This document shows, piece after piece, positions 15,071 to 22,527 of a stretch of 35,191 nt of DNA (its first letter is position 1; each line of letters starts with the position of its first letter). The DNA comes from a virus: IMG/VR virus record IMGVR_UViG_3300025010_000155, positions 1 to 35,191 of that record, one strand, 5' to 3'. The notes beneath the pieces were generated by a model. It was not told the origin of the DNA. It saw nothing but the letters and a program-made list of their open reading frames with translations, and ran no database searches. The position numbers and the translations under genes were made by a program.

Positions 15071-16059
15071 TACTTCCTGCCCTCCTTACTTTCTCCATTT
15101 TCACCACCGTGTAGTTCACCTTGTAATTTACGTACCACCTGAACTAACTTTTCATAATCAGTTCCTTCGGGTAAATGTTGTACTTTTACAACAATATCGT
15201 TATTGGCCTTCTTATTTAAGCTATGCCTTCCTAAAGAAAAAGGTTCGTGCTTTTCAGAGGAAATGTTTAAAGATATGTTAAAATTACCAGGTAGTTTTCT
15301 ATCTTCTTTTAGGGAAGCAATTTTGCTCATTGTATATTTAATAATAGGCAATTGGTCTCTATTAACGAAGTTTTCTTCATGCGCAAGCTTATCTAAAAGG
15401 TCTTGGGCAGATTGCCCTGCTCTCTCATGATAAATTAAAGCATCCCCAACAAATGCTATCTTCTGAAGAATGCCTCTTATGAGAGCAGTCTTTTCTTGCC
15501 TTGTTTGTTGAAGCTTAGTGGTTAACTTGCGTTTCATTATTTCACAAGCTGTTTTCTCCGGTGCTCCTACTTCCCATAAACTAGGCTCGTATGAAGGAGA
15601 ACTATTATAGGCGTTAGGAATGTAATTGTCGCCTAAATCAAAATTCATAGGCTGTCCTATAGTAGAGGCTACTTTATTAAAAGTGGTTTCTTCACTTACT
15701 GTGGGGGAAGAAGCCGTCTTCACTACACTAACTACGGATTGTTTAATTTTATCCAAGTCTGCTATAGGGAATATGACACGTCTCACGCTATTACCTTTAG
15801 TCTGCGCATACTTTTGTAAATAAATACCAACATTAGCATCTTCTACAATTCTTTTAGTCTGCTCATCGTTTAAGCTGTATGTTTGTGCTATTTTACTGAT
15901 AGATACATTAGGGTCAGTGTTGTATTTTGTGTACCCCTCTATAACTTGATTAACCCAGGTTTGTCTGTTGTTTAAGAAAGTGCTGTTAAATACTTCCTCG
16001 GCATTTTTATTGAATCCTTCTCCAAACTCACCTAGAAGGAGACTTTCTAAATTAGGCAT
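15070..16059 (-). CDS. Virion-block protein with many K-x-A motifs
   Basis: A 329-residue protein, first in a leftward operon. It carries the densest set of the recurring motif: FNKNA, ISKIA, LQKYA, VVKTA, FNKVA, LQKIA, LDKLA, MSKIA and LNKKA, with PEKTA and QEKTA as looser forms, one about every 30 residues. The spacing is consistent with a repeatedly processed or repeatedly bound scaffold-like protein. It is otherwise helical and polar, ending GGENGESKEGRK. It has no transmembrane segment. A scaffolding or internal core protein is a reasonable guess, not shown. Confidence 0.7.
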   Translation of the reverse strand: MPNLESLLLGEFGEGFNKNAEEVFNSTFLNNRQTWVNQVIEGYTKYNTDPNVSISKIAQTYSLNDEQTKRIVEDANVGIYLQKYAQTKGNSVRRVIFPIADLDKIKQSVVSVVKTASSPTVSEETTFNKVASTIGQPMNFDLGDNYIPNAYNSSPSYEPSLWEVGAPEKTACEIMKRKLTTKLQQTRQEKTALIRGILQKIAFVGDALIYHERAGQSAQDLLDKLAHEENFVNRDQLPIIKYTMSKIASLKEDRKLPGNFNISLNISSEKHEPFSLGRHSLNKKANNDIVVKVQHLPEGTDYEKLVQVVRKLQGELHGGENGESKEGRK

Positions 16060-16107
16060 TTATGCGCCACCATCCTTCACATTACACATATTGAAAAACT
16101 CAACTTA

Positions 16108-16136
16108 AGTGTAGCACGGGGACGTTAATTAGGCAA
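16108..16136 (-). promoter_or_regulatory. Sigma-A promoter of the 16059 operon, TTGCCT-N17-TACACT
   Basis: On the minus strand TTGCCT (16131-16136) lies 17 bp before TACACT (16108-16113), which is preceded by TGC, an extended -10. It drives 16059 to 12482 leftward. Confidence 0.65.
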
Positions 16137-16151
16137 GTTGTATCGAATGAT

Positions 16152-16168
16152 GGTATAAGAGATATAGA
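16152..16168 (+). promoter_or_regulatory. Phage promoter GGTATAAG, small gene at 16205
   Basis: GGTATAAGAGATATAGA preceded by T; TATAAG at 16154-16159. It is divergent from the 16108-16136 promoter. No -35 match is seen. Confidence 0.6.
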
Positions 16169-16204
16169 AGATGATAAATCTTTTTTAGGAGGGCGAAAAA
16201 CGAA

Positions 16205-16336
16205 ATGATTATATCCTTAGAAGAATATAAGAAGAAAAAACTAAAGGCCTTATACATAAAACAACTGATGGAGCTTTATGGGAGAATAAGCTCACCTACA
16301 ATAGTTAAAGAATCTTTTAGCAAAATTAAACATTAG
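16205..16336 (+). CDS. 43-residue basic helical peptide
   Basis: AGGAGGG lies before the ATG and a GGTATAAG promoter about 45 bp upstream. The product is a very basic, probably helical peptide (MIISLEEYKKKKLKALYIKQ, then LMELYGRISSPTIV). It could bind nucleic acid or a host protein. No terminator follows; the next promoter starts 17 bp downstream. No family recognised. Confidence 0.6.
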   Translation: MIISLEEYKKKKLKALYIKQLMELYGRISSPTIVKESFSKIKH

Positions 16337-16353
16337 TTAGCTAATTTATTAAT

Positions 16354-16370
16354 GGTATAAGTTATATATA
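16354..16370 (+). promoter_or_regulatory. Phage promoter GGTATAAG, gene at 16394
   Basis: GGTATAAGTTATATATA, then AAAAGGAGG and the start. TATAAG lies at 16356-16361. Confidence 0.7.
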
Positions 16371-16393
16371 AACGAAAAGGAGGAATTTTTTTG

Positions 16394-16978
16394 ATGTCAA
16401 ATAACTTAAACCAACTTGTAGAGGAATCTAAAGAGTTAACCAAAGCTATTACATCTCTCCAGGAGGACCAGTCACACGTTTTGTCTGGCGCGATCAATAG
16501 AATAGTTGCGTTAAACGCATCCCTGCTGGAAATCATCTACGAGGAGATAGCAAGTGTTAACATTAAAATGGACGCTTTGTTAGAGGATTTTGGCATTGAG
16601 TGTCCGGCCGCCGCAACTGCCTCAACAAAGGTAATAGAGGTAAAGAAGGCAGATATTAAACCCCCTGTCGCCAACAGGAAGGTATATACTGTTAATCTCT
16701 CAGATGTGAATAATAAGTTGCGGAGTCGCGTTGCTTCTGTGCCCATAATTAAGCAGAAGTTGTTTTTCTTTGAAAAAGTAAGAAGAATACTGGCAGGGCT
16801 GCCCTCGGATTCATTTAAATGCGAGGTACTGAAGGTTAACTTTCCTAAAATAACTGGGTACATACACAAAAGCCCTCGGCAATTATGGCGTGGGTTTGCC
16901 GCGTTTAAGAGGGATTATAATGACTTTATAGAGGGAAAAGGCGTATGGGGTACTTTCGACGTACGCTTCACAGACTAA
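16394..16978 (+). CDS. Unknown protein, coiled-coil N-terminus
   Basis: The ATG at 16394 is preferred over the adjacent TTG at 16391; AAAAGGAGG is upstream. The 194-residue product has an N-terminal helical region (NQLVEESKELTKAITSLQED and beyond), a Pro/Ala linker and a basic C-terminal domain with many aromatics (ITGYIHKSPRQLWRGFAAFK). No family is recognised. It is the first gene of a three-gene rightward operon (next ATG one base after the stop). No K-x-A motif matches, consistent with a non-virion protein. Confidence 0.7.
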   Translation: MSNNLNQLVEESKELTKAITSLQEDQSHVLSGAINRIVALNASLLEIIYEEIASVNIKMDALLEDFGIECPAAATASTKVIEVKKADIKPPVANRKVYTVNLSDVNNKLRSRVASVPIIKQKLFFFEKVRRILAGLPSDSFKCEVLKVNFPKITGYIHKSPRQLWRGFAAFKRDYNDFIEGKGVWGTFDVRFTD

Positions 16979-16979
16979 T

Positions 16980-17375
16980 ATGGATTTTAGAATAATATTT
17001 TATGCAGATTCTGATAAAGATGTAGTTAACTTACCAGGAGTCCCAGTAGGGCTGACATTATTAAAGAAGCACTACCCTGCAGCTTTACGCTCCGTATCTG
17101 ATAGAACTCAATTAGTTCCAGACATAAGATTCTTACACTCACACGTAGTGCCACTAACATTAACTATGCCCGAGGTTAGACGGCTAAATGAGGAGTTTGG
17201 TATATTTGAGGTTGATTTTGAATTAAATGACTTTTTCTATTTAAAATTAGTTAAATCAGAGAGAAAGCACGAATTAGTCTATACGCTGGATAGAGATAAG
17301 CTATTCACTACATGGATATCGGCAGGAGCTCCTAAAGAATGGCATAACCTTTCTTTAGGGAAAGGGGCGGAGTAA
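16980..17375 (+). CDS. Unknown protein, paralogue of the next gene
   Basis: A 131-residue protein, MDFRIIFYADSDKDVVNLPG. It shares its plan with 17380-17820: an opening RIIFY/RVMFY strand, a leucine/lysine helix (LTLLKKHYP / IKALKHFLP), then LTLTMPEVRRLNEEFGIFE matching TLPQYTVIDLNNKFGYFE. Likely an alpha/beta fold. It starts one base after the previous stop, so it is translationally coupled. Function unknown. Confidence 0.7.
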   Translation: MDFRIIFYADSDKDVVNLPGVPVGLTLLKKHYPAALRSVSDRTQLVPDIRFLHSHVVPLTLTMPEVRRLNEEFGIFEVDFELNDFFYLKLVKSERKHELVYTLDRDKLFTTWISAGAPKEWHNLSLGKGAE

Positions 17376-17379
17376 TCAT

Positions 17380-17820
17380 ATGTTTAGAGTTATGTTTTAT
17401 CTTGATCATCCTATACAGGTGTGTGCAGGTCGTGTTGGAATTAAAGCATTGAAGCATTTTTTACCTCAGCTTTCTAATACCATTACGGCGCCTATTCCTT
17501 ATATGAATACCACTTTTAAGAATCTCCGATGCACAGAGGTAAGTTTTACTTTGCCACAATATACAGTAATAGATCTGAATAATAAATTTGGATATTTTGA
17601 GACCTCCGGTTATTTGTCTATTTCGGTATCCGCACCCGTGGACTTCCTGGTCACCTTAGAGTACGACGAAAAAGGCAAGCAATTCGAACTCAAATTTAAT
17701 CAAAACTTGATGGAAGCATTGTGGGCGGAATGCGGATACCCCTCTCCTTGGAGTAAAATACCGGATGAAATTAAACAAAGGTTCACCGCACCTAATTCTG
17801 TAGAGTTGCTGCTAAAATAA
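17380..17820 (+). CDS. Unknown protein, paralogue of the previous gene
   Basis: A 146-residue protein beginning MFRVMFYLDHPIQVCAGRVG and related to the 16980-17375 product (see the shared LNxxFGxFE segment). GGGGCGGAG precedes the ATG, four bases after the previous stop. It ends just before a strong palindromic hairpin. Tandem duplication and divergence explain the pair. No domain recognised. Confidence 0.7.
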   Translation: MFRVMFYLDHPIQVCAGRVGIKALKHFLPQLSNTITAPIPYMNTTFKNLRCTEVSFTLPQYTVIDLNNKFGYFETSGYLSISVSAPVDFLVTLEYDEKGKQFELKFNQNLMEALWAECGYPSPWSKIPDEIKQRFTAPNSVELLLK

Positions 17821-17823
17821 TTG

Positions 17824-17847
17824 TATGCCCCGCGTACGCGGGGCATA
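17824..17847. terminator. 24-bp perfect GC-rich palindrome, probable terminator
   Basis: ATGCCCCGCGT and its exact complement form a very stable hairpin just after the 17820 stop. A T-rich run begins about 14 bp later, so it is an imperfect intrinsic terminator. Confidence 0.6.
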
Positions 17848-17867
17848 ATACAACACCTCTTTTTCAT

Positions 17868-17884
17868 GGTATATGTTATATATA
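17868..17884 (+). promoter_or_regulatory. Phage promoter GGTATATG, gene at 17910
   Basis: GGTATATGTTATATATA, then AAAAAGGAGG. TATATG lies at 17870-17875. Confidence 0.7.
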
Positions 17885-17909
17885 GAATAAAAAGGAGGAA
17901 ATAATTAAA

Positions 17910-18107
17910 ATGGAAGATAATAAAAAAGAAATGAAAAATATAGCAGAAACAAAGATTATATTAATAAAGCAGTACCTCGCAGCACTAGACGTAGAAGTAG
18001 CACGATTAAACATAGAAACTAAGTATGAAGAGATCAAAGTAACAGCTAGATTAGCAGGTCACTTAGAAAGCGAGTTGTTAAGCTTAAAGAGATTAAAGTT
18101 ATATTGA
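17910..18107 (+). CDS. Small helical cassette protein
   Basis: A 65-residue charged helical protein (MEDNKKEMKNIAETKIILIK and onward), probably a coiled coil. AAAAAGGAGG lies upstream and an AACCC-GCAA-GGGTT terminator follows directly. It is the first of four small cassettes at 17.9-18.9 kb. A-ending codons dominate. Function unknown. Confidence 0.75.
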   Translation: MEDNKKEMKNIAETKIILIKQYLAALDVEVARLNIETKYEEIKVTARLAGHLESELLSLKRLKLY

Positions 18108-18109
18108 TT

Positions 18110-18129
18110 AACCCGCAAGGGTTTTTTTT
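18110..18129 (+). terminator. Minimal terminator AACCC-GCAA-GGGTT-T
   Basis: A 5-bp stem, GCAA loop and long T-run, the same design as in the left array. Confidence 0.8.
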
Positions 18130-18141
18130 CACCCTTTTAGT

Positions 18142-18158
18142 GGTATAAGTTATTTATA
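18142..18158 (+). promoter_or_regulatory. Phage promoter GGTATAAG, gene at 18180
   Basis: Preceded by ACCCTTTTAGT, a block repeated before the next two promoters. TATAAG at 18144-18149. Confidence 0.7.
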
Positions 18159-18179
18159 AACTAAAAGGAGGAAAATAAA

Positions 18180-18401
18180 ATGGAGTACAATGAGAGACAT
18201 AAATTGGAAATGAAGAGATTAGACGAGATAGATAGGAATATAAGTGAACTAAGTAAAGAAAATACTAGCTTAATGGAAGAGTCAAGGCAATATATCAAAA
18301 AAGGTGAATTACCGCCAACTAATATACTTGAGAGATTACAGGAAATACAGTTAGAGTTAGGTAAGTACAGTAGTAAATTGATAAAATTAAGTAACCCGTA
18401 A
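18180..18401 (+). CDS. Small coiled-coil cassette protein
   Basis: A 73-residue, strongly charged helical protein (KLEMKRLDEIDRNISELSKE and on), a clear coiled coil. The stop codon TAA (18399-18401) lies inside the loop of the terminator AACCC-GTAA-GGGTT, so the ribosome would stop on the terminator hairpin. Its 5' region is nearly identical to those of the next two genes. Function unknown. Confidence 0.75.
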   Translation: MEYNERHKLEMKRLDEIDRNISELSKENTSLMEESRQYIKKGELPPTNILERLQEIQLELGKYSSKLIKLSNP

Positions 18402-18412
18402 GGGTTTTCTTT
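18393..18412 (+). terminator. Terminator with stop codon in its loop
   Basis: AACCC-GTAA-GGGTT then TTCTTTTT; the loop GTAA contains the TAA stop of the 18180 gene. Confidence 0.7.
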
Positions 18413-18427
18413 TTAAACCCTTTTAGT

Positions 18428-18444
18428 GGTATAAGTTATGTATT
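18428..18444 (+). promoter_or_regulatory. Phage promoter GGTATAAG, gene at 18467
   Basis: ACCCTTTTAGT, then GGTATAAGTTATGTATT. TATAAG at 18430-18435. Confidence 0.7.
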
Positions 18445-18466
18445 AAATTAAAAGGAGGAAAATAAA

Positions 18467-18655
18467 ATGGATAAGAAAACAGAGGCTAAAGTAATGGAGT
18501 TAAGAAAATTTAGTGAAGTAGTATTAGGAAGATTAGGTAATAAGAATATACCACTACTGACAAACAGGGAAGTAGTAAACAAATTAAAGGAGATAGCAGC
18601 AAAAATAGAGGATCAACTAGTAGAAAAATTAGATGTTATAGACAGTAAACCCTAA
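18467..18655 (+). CDS. Small helical cassette protein
   Basis: A 62-residue charged helical protein (MDKKTEAKVMELRKFSEVVL and on; ends KLDVIDSKP). AAAAGGAGG precedes the start. The TAA stop (18653-18655) again lies in the terminator loop (AAACCC-TAACAA-GGGTTT). Same promoter and leader block as its neighbours. Function unknown. Confidence 0.75.
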   Translation: MDKKTEAKVMELRKFSEVVLGRLGNKNIPLLTNREVVNKLKEIAAKIEDQLVEKLDVIDSKP

Positions 18656-18668
18656 CAAGGGTTTTCTT
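18647..18668 (+). terminator. Terminator with stop codon in its loop
   Basis: AAACCC-TAACAA-GGGTTT then TCTTT. The loop begins with the TAA stop of the 18467 gene. Confidence 0.7.
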
Positions 18669-18683
18669 TCCACCCTTTTTAGT

Positions 18684-18700
18684 GGTATAAGTTAGTTATA
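18684..18700 (+). promoter_or_regulatory. Phage promoter GGTATAAG, gene at 18724
   Basis: ACCCTTTTTAGT, then GGTATAAGTTAGTTATA. TATAAG at 18686-18691. Confidence 0.7.
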
Positions 18701-18723
18701 AATTAAAAGGAGGAAAATAAACA

Positions 18724-18918
18724 ATGAAAGAGACATTAACATTCAGTCAGTGGATAGAGAAACTAGATGAAGAACAAATGCAAGCAACAAAGGAACATAT
18801 AGCAAAACGTATTGAGATATTAGACAGCCCAGAATTAAGAAAGGTGGAAGATAAAAAATATATCGAGAGACTACGTAATACAGTAGCTAGATATGAAGCT
18901 ATTGAATATACGCAGTAA
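18724..18918 (+). CDS. Small helical cassette protein
   Basis: A 64-residue charged helical protein (FSQWIEKLDEEQMQATKEHI and on). AAAAGGAGG precedes the start. The TAA stop directly abuts the terminator stem (AGCCC-TAACAA-GGGTT). It is the last of the four cassettes and converges on the terminase gene 24 bp away. Function unknown. Confidence 0.75.
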   Translation: MKETLTFSQWIEKLDEEQMQATKEHIAKRIEILDSPELRKVEDKKYIERLRNTVARYEAIEYTQ

Positions 18919-18942
18919 GCCCTAACAAGGGTTTTCTTTTTC
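18918..18942 (+). terminator. Terminator AGCCC-TAACAA-GGGTT-T
   Basis: A short stem with T-rich sequence, oriented for the + strand cassette; no T-run on the minus strand for the terminase gene. Confidence 0.6.
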
Positions 18943-20570
18943 TACCTACTTTTAGCGACGGCGAATTTAATGCCCTCGTAGTTAGACTTAACTCCAAAAG
19001 CTCCCATATTAAATAGTTTAGATGCTAAATAAGCGTATACACATGAATGTAATCCATCATCAGGATGGTTTATAGGGTGTGTGAAAAATAGTTCTTCAGA
19101 TTTACCGTTCAATGTCGTTCTATATTCTGCTTGCTCACATAAGTGATGTTCTCTCATAAACCTCAGATTGGCGGCTTCCTTCCCCGGCCACATCGCTCCC
19201 CTATTATGCATCATATCCAGCACATAATCCATTATGATGTCTGTTCTTCTTACGCGGTATAAATCCTTTCCGTGGTCGTACACTATTTTTTCTTTTTGTG
19301 TGTGAGTGTAATAACAAGCGTACACCCTTTTACCAAAAGCCTTTTTTAGTTTTTGTATTTGGGTAAACCCAAATCCCCAGTCTACTACACACAAACTGAC
19401 TTTATACCTGCTTATCAGCAGGGATATATGTTCCAATTGCTTTTCTACTTCTAATTCTGCGCCGTGCTCATATTTCTTACAGTAAATCATTTGGAACTTC
19501 CCATCCTCATTATATGTAAAAATAGAAACCACCGTAAAAGATGTATCGCCTGTACCCCAGTCAATACCCATAAAAACCCTTTTTAGTGCAAACTTCTCCG
19601 GTAAATATTCGTAGAAGGTTGCATCATTATCCATTATATCATCCAACATTGTGTCTGTTATAAGTTTATCCGCATTCTCATAACTTAAACCTAATACTTC
19701 ATTATAAAATTTAGCTGTAGGATAACCTAATAGCTTTTGGTAAATACCTTTACCATCCTCACTCGTCATTTTAGCTCTGGGGGACATCATTTGTGAAATA
19801 TGAAAACCTTTTAGTGGCTGATGCGGTTTCATTTCTTGCCAAAACCCTTTACCAATATCTTCGGAGTTTATGGGCAGTTTGCACTTCCTGCATATTAATG
19901 TTTTGTCGGTAATATTAGGAATTCCTAATATTTGGTAGCAACCACAACGTGAACATTTTATTACCCATTCTGATTTAGTACTCGTTTGCCACAAAGCTTC
20001 AATTGTATTGCTAAAGGTCTTGGGTGTTCCTGTAAACCAAGTAATAGAATAATCAGAAGCAAACTGTGTTTCCTGAATAACAGGGATAGCATCAACTAAA
20101 ATATCTTGAACTTCATCCATATATAGGCGATCAATGGATAATCCTCGTATATTATCTCCTTCATCGTAACAGTGTCTCATCCATATAGTAGAACCGTTAG
20201 AAAACTCCTTCATATAAACTTGGTCAGTCAAATCGCTCCCCATGTAAAAGCGTCTTACTATACTTTCTTTTGAATATCGGAATAACTTACTAAGCCTCTC
20301 TTTAGAGAAAGTCTTCACCTGCTCCGTTCTTGGCGCCACGTATAAGTCCCTGACAAATGGCTTCAATAACACGTCATTTGCAATTTTAATAGAAACCGTT
20401 GTAGATTTTTCTACTTGTCTCCCTGTCTTTAGAAGACCTAAACGAATGTCTGTGTCATAAATAGCTTTTAGATAGTTTCTACCCGTAAACCTAAAGGGTT
20501 TACCTTCTATAAGATATACTGCCTCCGTAAATATCGAAGGCACTACTTTTAATTGTTTTATATTACTCAT
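18942..20570 (-). CDS. Terminase large subunit (TerL, zinc-ribbon type)
   Basis: A 542-residue DNA-packaging motor and nuclease. The ATG at 20570 (MSNIKQLKVVP) is preferred over a GTG at 20579 because AAGGTG sits at correct spacing only for the ATG. A Walker A-like GRQVEKST (50-57), a Walker B LYMDEVQD near residue 148, and a coupling-type TGTP follow in order. A CSRC...CRKC zinc ribbon (about 205-230) is inserted between ATPase and nuclease, as in GpA-like terminases. The RNase H-fold nuclease carries GIDWGTGDTS (about 340) and later VVDWGFG and HPDDGLH. It has none of the K-x-A motifs. It packages DNA through the portal. Confidence 0.9.
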   Translation of the reverse strand: MSNIKQLKVVPSIFTEAVYLIEGKPFRFTGRNYLKAIYDTDIRLGLLKTGRQVEKSTTVSIKIANDVLLKPFVRDLYVAPRTEQVKTFSKERLSKLFRYSKESIVRRFYMGSDLTDQVYMKEFSNGSTIWMRHCYDEGDNIRGLSIDRLYMDEVQDILVDAIPVIQETQFASDYSITWFTGTPKTFSNTIEALWQTSTKSEWVIKCSRCGCYQILGIPNITDKTLICRKCKLPINSEDIGKGFWQEMKPHQPLKGFHISQMMSPRAKMTSEDGKGIYQKLLGYPTAKFYNEVLGLSYENADKLITDTMLDDIMDNDATFYEYLPEKFALKRVFMGIDWGTGDTSFTVVSIFTYNEDGKFQMIYCKKYEHGAELEVEKQLEHISLLISRYKVSLCVVDWGFGFTQIQKLKKAFGKRVYACYYTHTQKEKIVYDHGKDLYRVRRTDIIMDYVLDMMHNRGAMWPGKEAANLRFMREHHLCEQAEYRTTLNGKSEELFFTHPINHPDDGLHSCVYAYLASKLFNMGAFGVKSNYEGIKFAVAKSR

Positions 20571-20599
20571 TATACCCACACCTTATTTTTAGTAGTTCA

Positions 20600-20608
20600 A
20601 TTATATCA
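20600..20608 (-). promoter_or_regulatory. Extended -10 promoter (TGATATAAT) for terminase
   Basis: On the minus strand TGATATAAT is a perfect TGn-TATAAT extended -10, about 30 bp before the terminase start. No good -35. It is divergent from, and nearly touches, the GGTATAAG promoter at 20615. The same GTTCAATTATATCATA block recurs at 29410. Confidence 0.65.
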
Positions 20609-20614
20609 TAATTT

Positions 20615-20631
20615 GGTATAAGAAATATAGT
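20615..20631 (+). promoter_or_regulatory. Phage promoter GGTATAAG, gene at 20657
   Basis: GGTATAAGAAATATAGT, then AAGGAGGAG. TATAAG at 20617-20622. Confidence 0.7.
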
Positions 20632-20656
20632 AAATAATAAATAAGGAGGAGATAAA

Positions 20657-21067
20657 ATGGCAAGTAAGAAATTAACAAGTAAGAGTATAGTGATGAACGT
20701 ATTAGAACAGATGTTATATGACAGTATTGAGGACATATTAAAACACGCAGAAAGCAGAATCGGCAACAAACAAATAAGCCGGAGTATTCAAAGTATAGAC
20801 GCAGAAGGAGCAGTAAACTTAGCACAAGCGTTATTAGTAGAGTCGATAGCAACGACAGTATACATATCAAGATTACAAGTAGAGCCATCATTTGATGAGT
20901 TCGAAGGAAAGGACGTAGTTGAGTTTAGGAACAGATCCTTGGATTACATGAGAAAGATGTTAGCGGAGATGATAACACAACCGTATGAACACCAAGAAGT
21001 ATTCCCGGAGATTGAAGGGGAAGCGGAAATAGCACACGAAGAAATAGCAGTAGTGGCATCGGAATAA
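20657..21067 (+). CDS. Unknown helical protein, A-ending codons
   Basis: A 136-residue protein (MASKKLTSKSIVMNVLEQML and on) with an acidic C-terminal tail (EIEGEAEIAHEEIAVVASE). AAGGAGGAG precedes the ATG. It has its own promoter and a bidirectional terminator, and codons end mostly in A like the small cassettes. It sits divergently beside the terminase gene. No domain recognised; a helical regulator or host-interaction protein is possible. Confidence 0.7.
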   Translation: MASKKLTSKSIVMNVLEQMLYDSIEDILKHAESRIGNKQISRSIQSIDAEGAVNLAQALLVESIATTVYISRLQVEPSFDEFEGKDVVEFRNRSLDYMRKMLAEMITQPYEHQEVFPEIEGEAEIAHEEIAVVASE

Positions 21068-21090
21068 AAAAACGCCCTTCGGCGTTTTTT
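21067..21090. terminator. Bidirectional terminator between convergent genes
   Basis: A-run, CGCC-CTTC-GGCG, T-run; symmetrical, serves both the 20657 gene and the leftward 21095 gene. Confidence 0.85.
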
Positions 21091-21094
21091 AAGT

Positions 21095-22093
21095 TTAATA
21101 ACTAGCTTCTTTTACTAACTCTTCCATAACTTCTTCAGAGATAGCCGCTAAAACTTCTTTTGGTAATTTCTTTTTAGTAATAGCTTTTAATAGCCCTCTA
21201 CCTATTAAGCCTGCCCCTAAAAGACCGGTGGCACCTGCACCCGCAGCTGCATACTCATGTTCACCCGCGAAGTCCAATCCTTTATTTCCCAGCTCATATG
21301 CTTTTTCCTTTAAATTTTGCATAGACTCTTCATTATTAGGATTAAATTTCTGCACCACATTATTAACTCTAGTTTTAAACTCACTTTCGTTAGCGTGGTC
21401 GGCCTTATATTTAAGCTGGTCTGCTTTTGCTTGGGCAGCACTGGCAGCAGCGGCGTCAGCATTAGCCCTATCCATTTTAACCTGATTAGCTGCTGTATCT
21501 GCGTCTGCTTTTTCTTTGTCTGCTAGAGCCTGCACGCGGGCCATCTGCTCAGATTCAGACCTTTCCTGCGCCCTGTTAATAAGATTAGCTCTTTCATCCC
21601 CTCCACGATAACCCATGGAAACATCGGCAGCCCCATTGTCCTTAGACTTACCGTTTATGAGACTCATCACGTCGTCCTTTGCTCGCTGCCAGGCAATACC
21701 GTGAGCTGTAGCGATTTCATTCCCCACAGCTGTAGATTTATTTTTAATAGCCGCCCCAATGTCCTTTACAGTAGCAGGCTGGCTATAAAAAGAGTGATCC
21801 ATGGGCTCTACGTTCAATACAGGGTAGCCAGGTATAGGGGCATGTCTTGATTTTTGAAATTCTTCCCACGTTGACTCTAATTTAGACTGGTGCTGATTAT
21901 TATTACGGTCTCCATAAACATTTCCAACCACAGAGTCCCCATAAACATTTCCAACCACAGATGTTCCATACGCAACCTTAGTGAGCCCCATAACTACTTC
22001 TACAGCGGCTTCTTTAATTACCTCATCCAGAGCTTTATCCCCGTAAGCTACACGGAATAGTTCCAACACATCGTCGTTATTTTTATTGGCCAT
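21095..22093 (-). CDS. Virion-type protein, Ala-rich coiled coil and glycine zipper
   Basis: A 332-residue protein beginning MANKNNDDVLELFRVAYGD. Residues about 48-65 are a tandem 9-residue repeat, SVVGNVYGD x2. The centre is an Ala/Lys/Asp-rich coiled coil (DKEKADADTAANQVKMDRAN and on). Near the C-terminus is a glycine zipper (AAGAGATGLLGAGLIGRGLL) followed by basic residues, and the protein ends LVKEASY. VIKEA, LTKVA and LVKEA motifs mark it as a member of the virion set. It overlaps the upstream gene by 11 bp. Membrane insertion or ejection is an inference. Confidence 0.7.
   Translation of the reverse strand: MANKNNDDVLELFRVAYGDKALDEVIKEAAVEVVMGLTKVAYGTSVVGNVYGDSVVGNVYGDRNNNQHQSKLESTWEEFQKSRHAPIPGYPVLNVEPMDHSFYSQPATVKDIGAAIKNKSTAVGNEIATAHGIAWQRAKDDVMSLINGKSKDNGAADVSMGYRGGDERANLINRAQERSESEQMARVQALADKEKADADTAANQVKMDRANADAAAASAAQAKADQLKYKADHANESEFKTRVNNVVQKFNPNNEESMQNLKEKAYELGNKGLDFAGEHEYAAAGAGATGLLGAGLIGRGLLKAITKKKLPKEVLAAISEEVMEELVKEASY
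21911..21964 (-). repeat. 27-bp tandem repeat inside the 21095 gene
   Basis: Two in-frame 27-bp units, nearly identical in sequence, encode SVVGNVYGD twice. A recent duplication, possibly a phase-variable or expandable stretch. Confidence 0.75.
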
Positions 22094-22526
22094 TATAATT
22101 TCCCCCTAATTTATTTTTATTTAATTTCCTTTTTCTTAGTGCAATTACCGCACCTGTGGCTAAGGCCCCTTTTGCGGCTGTGCTTGCTATCAACCATGTT
22201 GATAATATAGGGTGATTTCCTACAAAGTTCAACGCTTTATTGCTGAGAGTTTCTTCTTCCTCTTCTCCCGCGCATTTAACAATATCCCACATAACTTCTG
22301 CGGCGGCTTCTTTAATTATATCATCTATAGAAGCACTTTTCATTATCTCACTAATAACTATAGACTTTCTTTCCTCACTCATAGTATCAGGGAGAGATTT
22401 ATGCAATGCCAGTGCTAGTTCTGCTTTTTGCGCCTTTTCCTTCTCATGTTTGCGAGCTACTCCAGCACCTAAAAAGGTTAAGGCTCCTGCTCCTCCGAGA
22501 AGTGCCCCTTTAACATAATTAGTCAT
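22083..22526 (-). CDS. Two-span glycine-zipper virion-type protein
   Basis: A 147-residue protein with an N-terminal hydrophobic Gly-rich span (VKGALLGGAGALTFLGAGVA, residues about 5-24) and a second near residues 110-130 (LIASTAAKGALATGAVIALR), each followed by basic residues. The middle is helical and carries IMKSA, IIKEA and IVKCA, then an acidic stretch. Start and stop overlap its neighbours, so the three genes at 21095-23625 form one operon. Function unknown; a membrane role is likely. Confidence 0.7.
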   Translation of the reverse strand: MTNYVKGALLGGAGALTFLGAGVARKHEKEKAQKAELALALHKSLPDTMSEERKSIVISEIMKSASIDDIIKEAAAEVMWDIVKCAGEEEEETLSNKALNFVGNHPILSTWLIASTAAKGALATGAVIALRKRKLNKNKLGGNYNGQ

Positions 22527-22527
22527 A

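Noticed and set aside
16205-16336. The 43-codon ORF as spurious
   Set aside because: Spurious origin was rejected: it has a strong AGGAGGG, a family promoter upstream and a plausible basic helical product, so it is kept as a gene.
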